The notes under the pieces were generated by a model that was not told where the DNA came from, searched no databases, and was given only the letters and a program-made list of their open reading frames with translations. Shown here piece by piece: positions 35,601-46,331 of a DNA stretch of 64,000 nt (positions are counted from its first letter, which is position 1; each line of letters opens with the position of its first letter). Position numbers and translations under genes: made by a program. This DNA is from Haplomitrium mnioides (Eukaryota > Marchantiophyta > Haplomitriopsida > Calobryales). The stretch spans positions 27,580 through 91,579 of the forward strand of contig JBNGIS010024437.1 of assembly GCA_049999725.1 (NCBI GenBank), in the 5' to 3' direction.

Positions 35601-36293
35601 GTGCATTCTAGAGATGCAAGTGCAATTGGTCAGCAACAATGTGACCATTGTGGGGTCATGGGTCATACTAGAGACAAATGTTCTTTGCTTCACCTGGAGC
35701 TGCAACGAGGAGGAGCTCACACAAATGAGCAAAGCAGAGGAAGGCAAGGTAGTTGTGGTAGACAGGCATCACCATCTATGAGAGATGAGGTGGGTGCTCC
35801 AACAGCTATTGTGGATCTTAAGGATGCTAGGATTGCACAGTTGGAGCAGCAGTTATCTGCCATGACTACAACACACACGAGTCCCAACTTTCAAGGTAAA
35901 ACCTCCATTTCATATGCAAATGATGGAGATTTAGCTAGTATGGGATTTATGTGTTTGATAGCCTATGTTGATGCGTTTGTGGTGGTGACCAGAGGACCAG
36001 GCAAGGCTATTGAGCCTAGGGGAGCCGCAATGGAGTCGGATCCTCAAAGGGGGGATGCTCATCGACAAGTTAGGCTTCCACATTCATTTGAGTTGATAGA
36101 TTTGGTGAGGACTACTTCCATGCATCCGACTCAGGCTTCTAGGGATTTGGAGAGATCAGCCAAAGTGGAGGGGAGTGCATCTTCAGCTATAGAGATAGCT
36201 AAGTTAGTGGTACAGAAACTAATGTTCTCAACTGTGGATGTGTTGACAAGAGGAGTCACACATATTGAAGTGTTCAATTTGACAACCATATAA
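35601..36293 (+). pseudogene. Element G nucleocapsid zinc knuckle and C-terminal region
   Basis: A 230-codon frame starts just before a complete CCHC knuckle, CDHCGVMGHTRDKC (35641-35680), the RNA-binding signature of retroelement nucleocapsids. A coiled-coil-like stretch follows (DARIAQLEQQLSAM). The rest (ELIDLVRTTSMHPTQ..., AIEIAKLVVQKLMFSTVDVL) is not recognised. In intact elements a protease would follow. Here the frame ends at 36293, next to the left edge of R3. Confidence 0.75.
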
Positions 36294-36894
36294 TGTTGAA
36301 AGTGCATCACCAAACAAAATATATATAAACAAAACATGACATGTGTTGTTAAACATTTTGAAAACTAACAATGATTGCAAAAATTTGTAAAATTTATAAA
36401 AACATTCAAATTTTATCAATTTTTTTTAATGTAGAGCCCTAAAGTGTTGGCGCAAGAGGATTGTTAAACCAAATTTGTGAAAAGACTGTTGAAGCCTATT
36501 TGCACATTGACAACTGAGGCCCAAATACAGGCACACACTATAGGAAAGATCCCTATGAGCAAGAAGAACTACAACTAACTTGAGCTTGAAAAGCTGAAGC
36601 CTATGCTCGCATGGACAACTAAAGCGAGGACGAATTGTTGAATAATTTGAAGCAAAGAATGCAGAAGACCATCTAAGAAGAAACAAAAAAAGAAAAAAGA
36701 AAGTGAACTTCCATGCCAGCATAGACTTCAATGCTAATTTAGATAAAAATCAATACGTTTTGCTCAAAAACCATTTTGCAAAGCAAATTGAATCTTGATG
36801 AATAGACTTAAATTAGATTGGAAATGCAGCAAGATTAAAACTTCAGCAAATTAAATTTTGTAAGGAAAATACTTTATTATGTACAAAAACTGCA
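36294..36894. other. R3 left flank, 3' of gene 2
   Basis: No gene. AT-rich sequence with two weak palindromic sites (CTATGCTCGCATGG near 36601, CCATGCCAGCATAG near 36712). Comparison with the right flank shows no inverted terminal repeat by eye. This is the only copy of this end in the window, so the exact border is not verified. Confidence 0.45.
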
Positions 36895-37099
36895 TCACTC
36901 TGATAAAACAACTCTATCCTCTTCACGAGGAATTGTCTCATCTAAATCAATTGGTTGAGAAGCTTGAGCATCTGCAGCCACAAGAGAGTCCCTCTGAGAC
37001 TTTCCAGTCCTAGAAATGGCAACAAAATCCCTAGTAGCACCTACAGTACTAAGAGGAATAGGTTCCTTGTGGTAAGCATACACTATCTGCAACTTCTTC

Positions 37100-37995
37100 A
37101 CGTTGGAAGGCAAAGAAGCCATCATCAAAACTCTCTGAGGAATGTAGATAGACTAACACCTATCATATTCCACATTGATGCAATTTTGCATTAGCTTCAA
37201 AAGCATAGACCAGGCTTGTACTGGACCTAGAGCAAAGATCTAAGATCCAATCTTGCTTTGTTGATAAATTGTCAATAAAAATTTTGTAGAAAGCCTCAGG
37301 CTTTTGATAAACATTCACAGGTTCATCGTCTCTTTGATGTTTTAGTTTTGCTGATACCGCAAGACAACTAAACACACTATGTATAATTTTTCGAGGACAA
37401 CCACTTGCATCAGCAGGTTGCAAATTGAATAGCCTCATGCTCCTCTTTCCCTCCTTTGTCTAGTAGCCCACAGCCCAATACTCATGGGCGTGAGCAATTC
37501 TTGGACCACCGAAATGATGAATATTGCTTTTGTCCATATAAAAAAAAACAAACAAATCAGACACTTGAAACAAAGTGTAGGAAAACTAAAGAATGTAAAC
37601 TAAAAACCCAATTTAAAAAAAAAAAACTCACAAGATGTCATGGTCGATGGCACAACAAACCTTTTGAAGAGCATCCTTGACGATGCCAAATTGTTGCAAA
37701 GAATGTATTAAAACAAAAGACCAAAATTTTGAAGTGGTGACTGCTACAAAAGAGGAAACCATATCAAAAATATCGTCTCTAGAAAAAGGTTCAAAATCAT
37801 CGTGCTTGCATTCCTTAAGGTTGTAACCATAAGGAATATCTGCAATGGCCAAAGTGAAACATCTAGGTTTTATAAATCTTTTCAACTTACGAGCATTAGA
37901 CTCCCCGTGGACTTGGTAATATGCCACATTGAGTCCATCAACAAAGGACAGTAAGTTCTTGCCTTTGTCCCTATGAATTCTATCAGTTGGAAGGG
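37100..37995 (-). pseudogene. Beta-class DNA amino-methyltransferase domain of R gene 2
   Basis: Motif IV comes first: FTLAIADIPYGYN (about 37825-37860), matching D-P-P-Y with the first Pro replaced by Ile. After the 105-bp intron come HHFGGPRIAHAHEYW, EGKRSMRLFNLQPADAS and EPVNVYQKPEAFYKIFIDNL. The last is the KP..L..+I block that precedes motif I. Motif I reads WILDLCSRSSTS. Family proteins have SG-T-G here, so two glycines have been lost by G-to-A changes. NCINVEYDRC (37150-37175) follows as the (C)I.VE.D block. The order IV then I defines the beta class, and DxPY suggests adenine-N6. Confidence 0.78.
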
Positions 37996-38279
37996 CAACA
38001 ACATCATTTTGTTGCCTTGATTTCTACTTTAGCTTTCTGGAAATGAAGCAGAAAAATAGGAGGGTAGGAAACAAGTGTAGGGAGCTTGTCTTAATCATGT
38101 GGGGCTTCTTCGACCCTATATCTTTTTCTCCCTTTTGCAGCTACCGTCAATTTCTTGGCAAGATATCGTTTAAACATTTTGTCCCCCTACACACAACAAA
38201 AATGGAAAAACATTAGAGAAGAAAACAAAAAACATTTTTACTTAGGAGAGGACGACAATTTGAGCAAAGACCATGGTGG

Positions 38280-38410
38280 TTAAACTAAGATTGACTTTAT
38301 AATCCATGCTCGCATAGACATTAAAATCCCTACGCATAGTACCTTTGAGTCCATGCGCGCATGGACTTCAAAGTACCTGCGCGTATGGACTTTGAAGTCC
38401 ATGCGCTTGG
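38280..38410. repeat. Short palindrome cluster in gene 2 intron
   Basis: Four or five palindromic sites lie within the 322-bp intron 38508-38187. They include the perfect 20-mer AGTCCATGCGCGCATGGACT at 38348-38367 and degenerate copies (CATGCTCGCATAG, CTGCGCGTATGG). The units carry the same CAAAGTCCATG arms as the 24-bp array. Confidence 0.75.
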
Positions 38411-38999
38411 ACTTTGACTATAATTGAATTTCATTTTTCCAAAACACAATCTACAATAAATTCAATGCAACTCTAGACAAATAAATGTTAAGTAGAAAAC
38501 AAACTCACCAAAAGCTTCTCAAAACTTGAGTGAAACGTAGCCATCTTTGACTCCTCAGTGTGGAGAGGGTACTCCTCTCTTGCTTCCTTCCAGTTGCTAC
38601 AGTAAACTTTAGAGCAAAAAGATTTCACCATCACTGCCAAATTTTTATGTCTCTCTGCTTCGCGAGAAGTTTTGTCCATTGAAAGCTCTCCAGCTTCCAT
38701 TTGTTTCAAAACTGATATTTTTACTTCATCAAGAAGACCCTGAAGGGACCTCCAAGGTGTCCACTTCATGTCTTCCATTCTTAATGAAACCTTGGCCTTT
38801 GGCTTCTGGCCTTTCACTGTATTCTTCTCCCACATAGAAAAAATGCTCTATTGTAAATCCCAGAGCTCACCATTTCTGAACGTCAGTTGGAACCAATTGT
38901 CTTGAGAAGTGACTGTCTTCTCATTGGTTGACTTGGGCTTGATCTCCAAGATCTCCATCACTAATTCCCTTTTTTATTTTTGGGATGACACCATCCCAC

Positions 39000-39390
39000 T
39001 CTCCGCAAACCTCTTATGTCAATATTCAACCTTGTGAATTGAGGTCATCTCCAATCTATATCTCTGGCTATAACTGTCATCAGTTGCAAAAATACAGGCC
39101 TCTATTGGTGTAAAACCCATGTAAACATACCAATTCCAGAGCAAAAGCACTCGATTCTTGCTCCGTATTTGGTGATCAAAAGCTGCCTTGCGGTAGCACT
39201 ATGATTGCCTCCACCAATCTTGTATCGATACTTGTCAAGGTTCCTTATATCAAACTTTAACTTATCATTCAGCGCGCACTTTGGGTCAACAACAACAATA
39301 AAAAACTGGGCGCATATTTTTTTTGTGAGCATTCTCTGCGCTAGAAGTTGAATGAAGTCTTTATTCAACCTTCTAATCTAGAATAGTCCC
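39000..39390 (-). pseudogene. ParB-like domain of R gene 2
   Basis: The frame 39102-39368 reads FIVVVDPKCALNDKLKF, LDKYRYKIGGGNHSATARQ and LLITKYGARIECF. The [IV]xGGNHxxxAxxxL block corresponds to the ParB box with the G-[ENx]-[RH]-R-x-x-A pattern. After a stop and frame change comes GFTPIEACIFATDDSYSQR, which mirrors the ParB helix L-x-x-x-E-A-x-x-[LF]-A-x-x-[ED]-N-x-x-R. It lies upstream of the methyltransferase, as in prokaryotic fusions. ParB domains bind or cut DNA or hydrolyse CTP; which applies here is unknown. Family assignment rests on pattern, not on a profile search. Confidence 0.6.
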
Positions 39391-39977
39391 CAATTATCCA
39401 TTCTAGGTTTTAGAAGATTTAAATTTTCTAGTCTAATAGTAGTCATTTCCTTTTAGACTCTGCATCGCTAGATTGTAGACTTCTTGATCTTATTTTTATC
39501 TTCCTTAGACATTGTTTGAGGGTCCACTTGCTCACGCTCTTGGAATGTTCACAGCCCCTTGTGTGATTGCCTTTTTGCTCTTGATGTTGGAGCTTGAACT
39601 AGCTCTGACTCAAATTCCTCCCATGAGGTACTCGGTGTTGAAGACAAAGGGGCAACAGAAGAAGACTTTGTTGGAGATTGGGAGGGGGCAGGCTCCTCTT
39701 TAGTGATTGGAGCTAGCATAGGTTTTTCCTTTGTAACATCATGTTTCTTCTTTTTTAGAGCCTCCAGTAGCTTTCGCTTTTCTTTTTTTGTAGCAGATGT
39801 TCGTAGCGTTGCTGTAGTTGACATGGCTGTTGCGCTAGGATGCAACACAAGCTGCTGAATGTGGACACCATGTTCGGGCTTCAACAATTTGATGTTGATG
39901 GTCATCTTAATAAAATCTTGCTCGACGTGCTTTGCGTCAGGGTAGCCATCCACAAAGTCTGCCAAATGTTGTATGAA

Positions 39978-40594
39978 CTGGAAAACAAAACACAAAATTT
40001 ATCAAAAATGTTAAGCAAAAAGTCTCCAGATGGTTGCAAAGAGTAGTAAGAATTGTATTTAACTTTTAGTATATGAAAAACTTACTCAGAACTTTATGTG
40101 CGCATGGACTTGAGAGCCCATGTGAGCATGGACCTGATGAGTGCAAGAGCGCATGGACTTGGGAGTCCCTGTGCACATGGACCTGGGAGTTCATGCACGC
40201 TTGGACTCCCAGTTCCAAGCACGCTTGGACTCCCATATCCATGCGTTTATGGATTTCAAGGTTTTTTGCGCATGGACTCCCAAGTCCATGAGGGCATGGA
40301 CTCCCAGATCCAGACACGGTTGGACTCCTCAGGTCCATACGCACATGGACTCCCAAGTCAAAGCACGCACAGACTTCCAAGTCCAAGTGCGTCTGGACTC
40401 TCAGATCCATGCGCGTATGGACTCCAAGGTTCCGTGTGCCTAGACTACCAAGTCCATGCAGCCATGGACTCCTAGATCTAGGCGCCATTGGACTCCTTAG
40501 GTCTATGCGTGCATGGACTCCCAACTCCATGCGCGCATAGGGTTCCGAGTACGTCAAGAAAGAAAACCAAAAAGAAAGGGAGTTCAAATCTTAC
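39978..40594 (-). other. Intron of R gene 2 holding the 24-bp array
   Basis: The donor is GACAAG|GTAAGA and the acceptor TTTTCCAG|TTC. The splice joins SSDDK to FIQHLADFVDGYP in phase 0. The 617-bp intron is mostly made of the palindromic array at 40095-40550. R1 has the array in the equivalent place. Confidence 0.65.
40095..40550. repeat. 24-bp dyad-symmetric tandem array (R3)
   Basis: About 19 units. Successive CATGG-type anchors fall at 40152, 40176, 40200, 40224, 40248, 40271 and 40295, a 24-bp step. A typical unit is CATGGACTCCCAAGTCCATG plus GCGC, so each half-unit pairs with its neighbour and the array could form many short hairpins. The perfect core ATGCGCGCAT is at 40529-40538. Frames of 100-173 codons on both strands cross it only because 24 is divisible by three. 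Confidence 0.85.
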
Positions 40595-41104
40595 CTTGTC
40601 GTCTGAAGATGCTTGGCAAAAATGTCCCTCTTCTTGATCTCAGAAAATGCAAATCATTTGCGAGATGTCTTGTACAGAGTAACAACATCTTATGAGTGCA
40701 TAAGTAGTTCAACATGGGCTCGCTGGCCCTCTCATATCATCGTGATTTGGACAACAAGGCTCATGTTGAATTTCTCACCTTCCCCAGCAAAAAAATATAG
40801 ATGTTGATTAGGATTTTCCAGGATCCACAGTTTACAAGCCAATCCCAATCTAATTTTTCGGGCTCAAGAGCCTTGATAACATTTGAATACCTGTAAAGCT
40901 TTGGTTGATGAGGTCTGGAAATATTCACTTGTGATGTTTTTTTTCCAGAAATTGAAAAGTGGTAAAATTTTAAGGTAAAAAATCTTAGAAAAAAATCAAA
41001 AAGTTGAAAAACACAAAATAACAAGGAAATGCAAAAACAAGATGACAAGTAAACAAAAGCTGGAAAGTGAACTCTCAACAATGGAAAGAAACTTTCCACT
41101 AACA

Positions 41105-41216
41105 TTCCTTTTATACTTGGATTTCAAAAAATGCCTTTTCTCGCCAAAAAATGACTCATAGAGCTTAAGACACGTAGGCTCGCGTGGTGTGAAGAAAAAA
41201 TTTTGTATATAAAAGA
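41105..41216. promoter_or_regulatory. Divergent promoter of R3 genes 1 and 2
   Basis: TATAAAAGG on the minus strand (41107-41115) faces gene 2, and TATATAAAAG on the plus strand (41206-41215) faces gene 1. They are about 90 bp apart. Between them lies GACACGTA (41169-41176), a G-box/ABRE-like core also present in R1 at 9425-9432, and a conserved GGCGAGAAAA block (minus strand). Conservation between copies supports function in the active ancestor. Confidence 0.6.
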
Positions 41217-41589
41217 TTGTTCATTTTCATCTTTCCAATTTTTTGTCTTTCATTGTTTTCATATAAAGTTCCCAATTTTTTTGTTTTATCGAAATTTCTT
41301 TAAAAACACATATTTTAAGTAGGCCGTTAGAGGTTGATAATATTTGTTAAAAACATTTCTTCAAATAGTTCATTTTTAGTGAGCTTTATCAATGGTTGGA
41401 GTTTTTTAAAGCAAGAAAAGATTGGAACTCCTAGATTAACCTACACAAAAAAGTGTTACTTTTGACAAGCCGGTTGAGATTTGTTCAAACTGCAATTCTT
41501 TGGAGGTAAGTGATGGACTACCAAAAGCGTCAAGTGTGATGGCAAGTACATTGGGAAAAAAGATGACTTGTATTGACTCAGATAGCTCC

Positions 41590-41770
41590 ACTCGAGAAGA
41601 TCGAGAAGGTGAATCCTATGCACGCATAGGACCATGGATTGAACCCTATCCACACATAGGGTAAAGGAGTGAACCCAATCCATGGATAGGATTAAGGAGT
41701 GAACAAATTGCACATAAACGATCAAAGAAGGAACCCAATGCTCGAAGAGAATTGAAGAAACAAACTTCTG
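41590..41770 (+). repeat. In-frame 30-bp repeats coding decapeptides (R3 gene 1)
   Basis: About five ten-residue units: ESYARIGPWI, EPYPHIG-stop-RS, EPNPWIGLRS, EQIAHKRSKK, EPNARREL. The DNA of each unit contains a copy of the palindromic site (for example CCTATGCACGCATAGG). Same feature as 8889-9020 in R1. One TAA stop is inside. Confidence 0.75.
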
Positions 41771-43459
41771 CAAGCACAAGATCTTAGTTGCCGATCAAGC
41801 GGTCAAAGTTGAATCTTTCTTTTGACTACTCAAACAAATCAACAGAAAGGCGTTCAACTCAGAATTTCTAGATAGTTGTGGGCCTCTCTTGGTCCTCATC
41901 TAAGAAAGACCTCGATATTCATGATCAAAGTGTGTTTTTTCAAAACACAAAAAGTATACAATCTGTGGATGGTTTCAATTTCGGAGAAAAATTGTTGTCT
42001 TCGATAGCACCACTCAAACAATGAGTGACTTCAATTCAAGTAGGACCTTGCAATGAGATTGGGAAACCAAATGTTTTTGGAGGAGTCTTCAAACGACTGT
42101 TTGGGAAATGTTGCTAGCAAAGAGTCTCAATCAATCAATATTTCATTGGAGTTATCACCAAGGGCACTGATCATGTTACAAAAAGCATTTCCTAATAATC
42201 AAGATGTTGAACAAAATTCAATTTCAGAATGGTGCAGTTCTTCCAATCCCAAATGAGTACCTTATTCTTTGAAAATGTTTTGCAAAGAAACAAACAGTGT
42301 TTACGATGATGATCAAGATCTTCATGGTGATGAATTGTCTCCAATTGCTGGATTTGCCTATGGACCAAATCAACCATCACAACTTAAGAATTCTTTGTCT
42401 GGCCCAAAACCCAAATGGGTAAACACCTTACTTGAAAGTTCTTTACAAAAAGACCATCTTGACAAGAGCTTTATGAAGAAAAAACTCGATTCATTGTCAA
42501 TTTCTAAATTGTCGAAATAATTACTTGTCGTTGTGGAAGACAGATTTTTTGAAAATTGTGAGAGAAACGTATTTTTGACAAAGCATGAAGAATCGAAATA
42601 TCACACTATAATGGAGAATACCAAGAAAAGACTATGATGTTGAGAATTGGTTTACTCTGCCTGGCGGTATTGTTGTATATAGAAGAGCCTTCAAAATAAT
42701 ATTATCAATAGGGAATGATAGAATTCAAAGGATTCATAGTCTCAAAAATGTAGATCCTAGAGGTATTTTTTGAAAAAGAGAATCATCTGCTAAAGAAGTA
42801 TTTGTGGGTGAGTGGATGGACAATTTTTTCCTAGAATACTGCAAGAGAATGCCCACTCACGAAGTTTATAACTTGCACGATAATTTTACAAAATGGGAAG
42901 TCATGACTACTACACAACTTATTTGAAAGAGAAAGATCCCCATTGTATTTTTAATTTCTTGAGTTTCACAAAACATTAGAGAACTCATTTCCCAAATGCA
43001 AAATTTCCAAAATGCAATGGATTTTCTATTTGTAAAACATGCGTAGAAATAAAATCATGGCAGGAAAAATCCGTCTTAGAGTCCAATAAAGGTAACAAAT
43101 TTCTTATCTTTTGAAACATTTGGTTAATCCATGCTCTTTTTTCTAGACTGAAAGCTTTGTTCTAGAGATGTTATGTTTTCTCAACTTAGTACTAAAAGAT
43201 ATTTTTTTTTGTTAAGTTGTTCAGCAAACAAGATTTGAGTGGACTGACTTTTAGCGACTTGAGTTGTGAGAAGAGAGTCTATGCTTGCTTAGGGTTTGTT
43301 GTTTTTAGTTTGAATCCAAACCTTGTCTACAGTCGAATAAAGCGAGAAAATGAATATGATTCTTGGTGGTGACCTTAGTCTTGCAACAAATTTTGCTTTT
43401 GTTGCTTTGAATCAAGAGCTCTTTGCAAGAAAAACAATAGCAAGAACCGTTTTTGTTTT

Positions 43460-43613
43460 TTAGATCTTATGCGTGGATAGGATTTGTTCTTGTTTCTTTT
43501 AAAACCAGACGCAACAATAGTCAAAGCAAGTCATGGTATTGGTGTTGTTGTTTTGGTCGTATACGCGCATATGATAAGTTGTTGTCTCTACTCATTCTAT
43601 GCGCGCATAGAAT
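43460..43613. repeat. Palindromes in gene 1 intron (R3)
   Basis: Holds the perfect 20-mer ATTCTATGCGCGCATAGAAT at 43594-43613. Degenerate sites lie at about 43467 (TTATGCGTGGATAGG) and 43560 (TATACGCGCATATG). The R2 (20950-21100), R1 (7020-7340) and R4 (52540-52730) introns carry equivalent sites. Confidence 0.8.
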
Positions 43614-44258
43614 GTATTCTGGTATTTTTTTATCTTTTGCAAAAACAAAGTCCAAGCTACCTTTGAAACTCTAGTTCCAGTTTGTGACCATTTGTTAGCA
43701 AATCTTGTTTTTCTCTTTTAAAAACTTTTGTTTACTTTAAGTTTCCAAACATTTGTTTAAGATTATTTGAATATTTTTGGCATATTAGGTGACTTTTTGG
43801 AGTTCCAAACATCTCCATATGTTGTGCTGAACTATTTTTATGTTTTCTGTACTTTATGATGATGCAGTCAAATATAATCTTCAAGTGTTTCTTCATCGTG
43901 ACCAACAAATGAAAGAAAGAACAAAACCTGCAAACCATAGAAGAAAATGTTATGCCGATGGTCAAAAGTACTTGAGAGTTGTCATTGATAGAATGGATGA
44001 GAAGAAAACTGCTATTCCACACTGGCCTTCGCCATCAAAAAACATTGATAAGGATTGTTTGGTGGGTGTGCATGTTGTTGGTACCTTAATATTCAATCAT
44101 GCTCTTTCTTCAAGGGTTTTCTAAACCTACGAAACCTTGAGAAGCGATTCTAATTTGACAGCAACTGTGCTCAACAAAATATTATGTGACTTTGAAGGGC
44201 TGTTGCCTCAAACTTTGTATCTTCAGTTGGACAACACAACACAAGAGAATAAGAATTC

Positions 44259-45304
44259 TATCTTATTTGGATATCTTAGTCTCCTTATTGCCAAGAATGT
44301 TTTTCAAAAAATCAAGATGGGATTTCTTATGGTTGGCCATACTCATGATCAAATCGATCGAATGTTCAACTGATTCTTAAAATGTTTGAAACGTGTCAAA
44401 GCTTTCACGATTATGAGTCTTATCAAGGCGCTTTAATTATTCTATAATCCTAAACCTCATGTAACTCTTTTGTTACAGACATAGGATCTCAAAATGTTTC
44501 TACAACAACATCTCTCTATGGTTCAAAGGATGCATAATATTACCTTTAATCAACAATTCAAGTTCCAGTTGAATGATTCCNNNNNNNNNNNNNNNNNNNN
44601 NNNNNNNNNNNNNNNNNNNNNNNNNNNNNNNNNNNNNNNNNNNNNNNNNNNNNNNNNNNNNNNNNNNNNNNNNNNNNNNNNNNNNNNNNNNNNNNNNNNN
44701 NNNNNNNNNNNNNNNNNNNNNNNNNNNNNNNNNNNNNNNNNNNNNNNNNNNNNNNNNNNNNNNNNNNNNNNNNNNNNNNNNNNNNNNNNNNNNNNNNNNN
44801 NNNNNNNNNNNNNNNNNNNNNNNNNNNNNNNNNNNNNNNNNNNNNNNNNNNNNNNNNNNNNNNNNNNNNNNNNNNNNNNNNNNNNNNNNNNNNNNNNNNN
44901 NNNNNNNNNNNNNNNNNNNNNNNNNNNNNNNNNNNNNNNNNNNNNNNNNNNNNNNNNNNNNNNNNNNNNNNNNNNNNNNNTCTATCTTATTTGGATATCT
45001 TAGTCTCCTTATTGCCAAGAATGTTTTTCGAAAAATCAAGATGGGATTTCTTATGGTTGGCCATACTCATGATCAAATCGATCGAATGTTCAACTGATTC
45101 TTAAAATGTTTGAAACGTGTCAAAGCTTTCACGATTATGAGTCTTATCAAGGCGCTTTAATTATTCTATAATCCTAAACCTCATGTAACTCTTTTGTTAC
45201 AGACATAGGATCTCAAAATGTTTCTACAACAACATCTCTCTATGGTTCAAAGGATGCATAATATTACCTTTAATCAACAATTCAAGTTCCAATTGAATGA
45301 TTCC
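44259..45304. other. Gap with duplicated flanks inside gene 1
   Basis: The 324 bases after the N run (44981-45304) repeat the 322 bases before it (44259-44580) with only a few differences, such as TTTTTCAAAA versus TTTTTCGAAA. This pattern is typical of two haplotypes or misjoined contig ends placed side by side, so one copy of gene 1 core is probably artificial. Confidence 0.75.
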
Positions 45305-46331
45305 AATGCAAAGATTTGGAACAAACAATTTTCAATAGATGAATTTTGGTTACCTTCGGATGGTATATGTCAACTCAAGTGCCTACGTGAAGTGGATAAA
45401 GAAATTTTGAGTTCAATGTTGATTCCTCTCAAGGCATATTCAAAAATCAAAAAGATCTCAAAAGGAAGAAAGAAAAGTTGATGCCAAGAAAGTGGTTTTT
45501 GCAATAAAGAACAACATAAGTGAGAACTGCTACAAGTTCATTACAGATTTTGATATTCAATGGTGGAATGACTTTTTTCTTGCCCAACAAGAGATTGTAA
45601 GCTAAATCCTTGAAAAACAAAGACAAGAACTCAAAGCATAATTTACCTTTCTACCTTCACAACCGTCAAACACTTGCAAGGATTCTCAAAATGTTTGTCT
45701 AGGTTCTCAACTTGAAACTCAATAGACAGAAGAAGATACTTCGGTACAGCAAATACTTTCTAATCGTCAAGAAATGTATGATGGAGCACCTAGGCCATCA
45801 GAAGGGAGTCTTTCGCACAACACTCAATATCGTAATGGGCATAAATTTGGCAATCTACATGAGATGAAAGCTAGAATGTTTATTTGTATTGTTGCATCTT
45901 TGGATCCAAATGACAGATTGTTTTAGGTTGCCAAAGTTCTCAAAGTTTTGTTATTTGATGAGAAAGATCCCCCAAACCCAAAACGAGTATGTGTTAAATG
46001 GTTTGCTTGTCACACTAAGGATGCATTTTTTGGACAATAATTTCTAGAAAAAATGGCACCAACAAAAGGGAAACGCAAATCCAAGTTACATATTGATGTA
46101 CTTGATGTGACACAAATCACGATTTTGTCTTTTGATTTTCTTCTTACACAAAAAAACAAATTGAAGAAAACCACTCTAGCTACCATTAAGTCAAATCTAT
46201 TTGAGTACAAAAGACAAAAAACCCTCAATCTTGAAATGTTTCAAAGAGATTTAATCATTGTCATTAACACTAAGACAAATCTTGATGAATATTTTGAAGT
46301 TAAATCTGAAAAAGTTAAGACGAGTAACTAA

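Larger units (their letters stand above)
36895..41105 (-). pseudogene. R gene 2: ParB-like domain fused to DNA methyltransferase (R3)
   Basis: Order from the N-terminus: KLYRYSNVIKALEPEKL exon (41000-40595), intron with the 24-bp array, a KKEKRKLLEALKKKKHD and Pro/Ser-rich linker (39549-39977), ParB-like domain (39370-39000), helical region (38488-38870), basic segment KRYLAKKLTVAAKGRKRYR (38180-38110), methyltransferase (about 37990-37100) and an acidic tail ending at 36895. Three introns with GT-AG borders rejoin the frame: 40594-39978 (phase 0), 38508-38187 (phase 0) and 37631-37527 (phase 2). Stops and at least two shifts show this copy is dead. The protein presumably acted on DNA in the nucleus. 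ParB-methylase fusions are known from phages and bacteria; here the gene has eukaryotic introns. Confidence 0.78.
41440..46331 (+). pseudogene. R gene 1: DUF7869-type protein (R3)
   Basis: Candidate transposase of element R (inferred). Domain order: SVTFDKPVEIC start region, decapeptide repeats (41590-41770), Ser-rich segment with SINISLELSPRA and LSPIAGFAYGPNQ (42053-42520), VFVGEWMDNFFLEYCKR and cysteine segment KFPKCNGFSICKTCVEIKSW (about 42800-43090), then a 776-bp intron (AAAG|GTAACA...GATGCAG|TC, 43092-43867, phase 1). The core follows: QVFLHRDQQMKERTK, VVIDRMDEKKTAIPHW, VGVHVVGTLIFNH, YLQLDNTTQENKNSILFGYLSLLI (in parts) and MVGHTHDQIDRMF (to 44373). The C-terminal region has VCVKWFACHTKDAF and LHIDVLDVTQI, with a stop at 46329-46331. 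The gap 44581-44980 and several stops break it. Confidence 0.78.

Noticed and set aside
40095-40550. Regularly spaced palindromic units that look a little like a CRISPR array
   Set aside because: Units are directly abutting with no unique spacers, inside a spliced plant-transposon gene. It is a minisatellite.
40066-40587. Overlapping frames of 60-173 codons on both strands with MDSQ and HGLG repeats
   Set aside because: They cross the 24-bp tandem array. The period is a multiple of three, so all frames stay open by repetition, and the array lies within an intron of gene 2.
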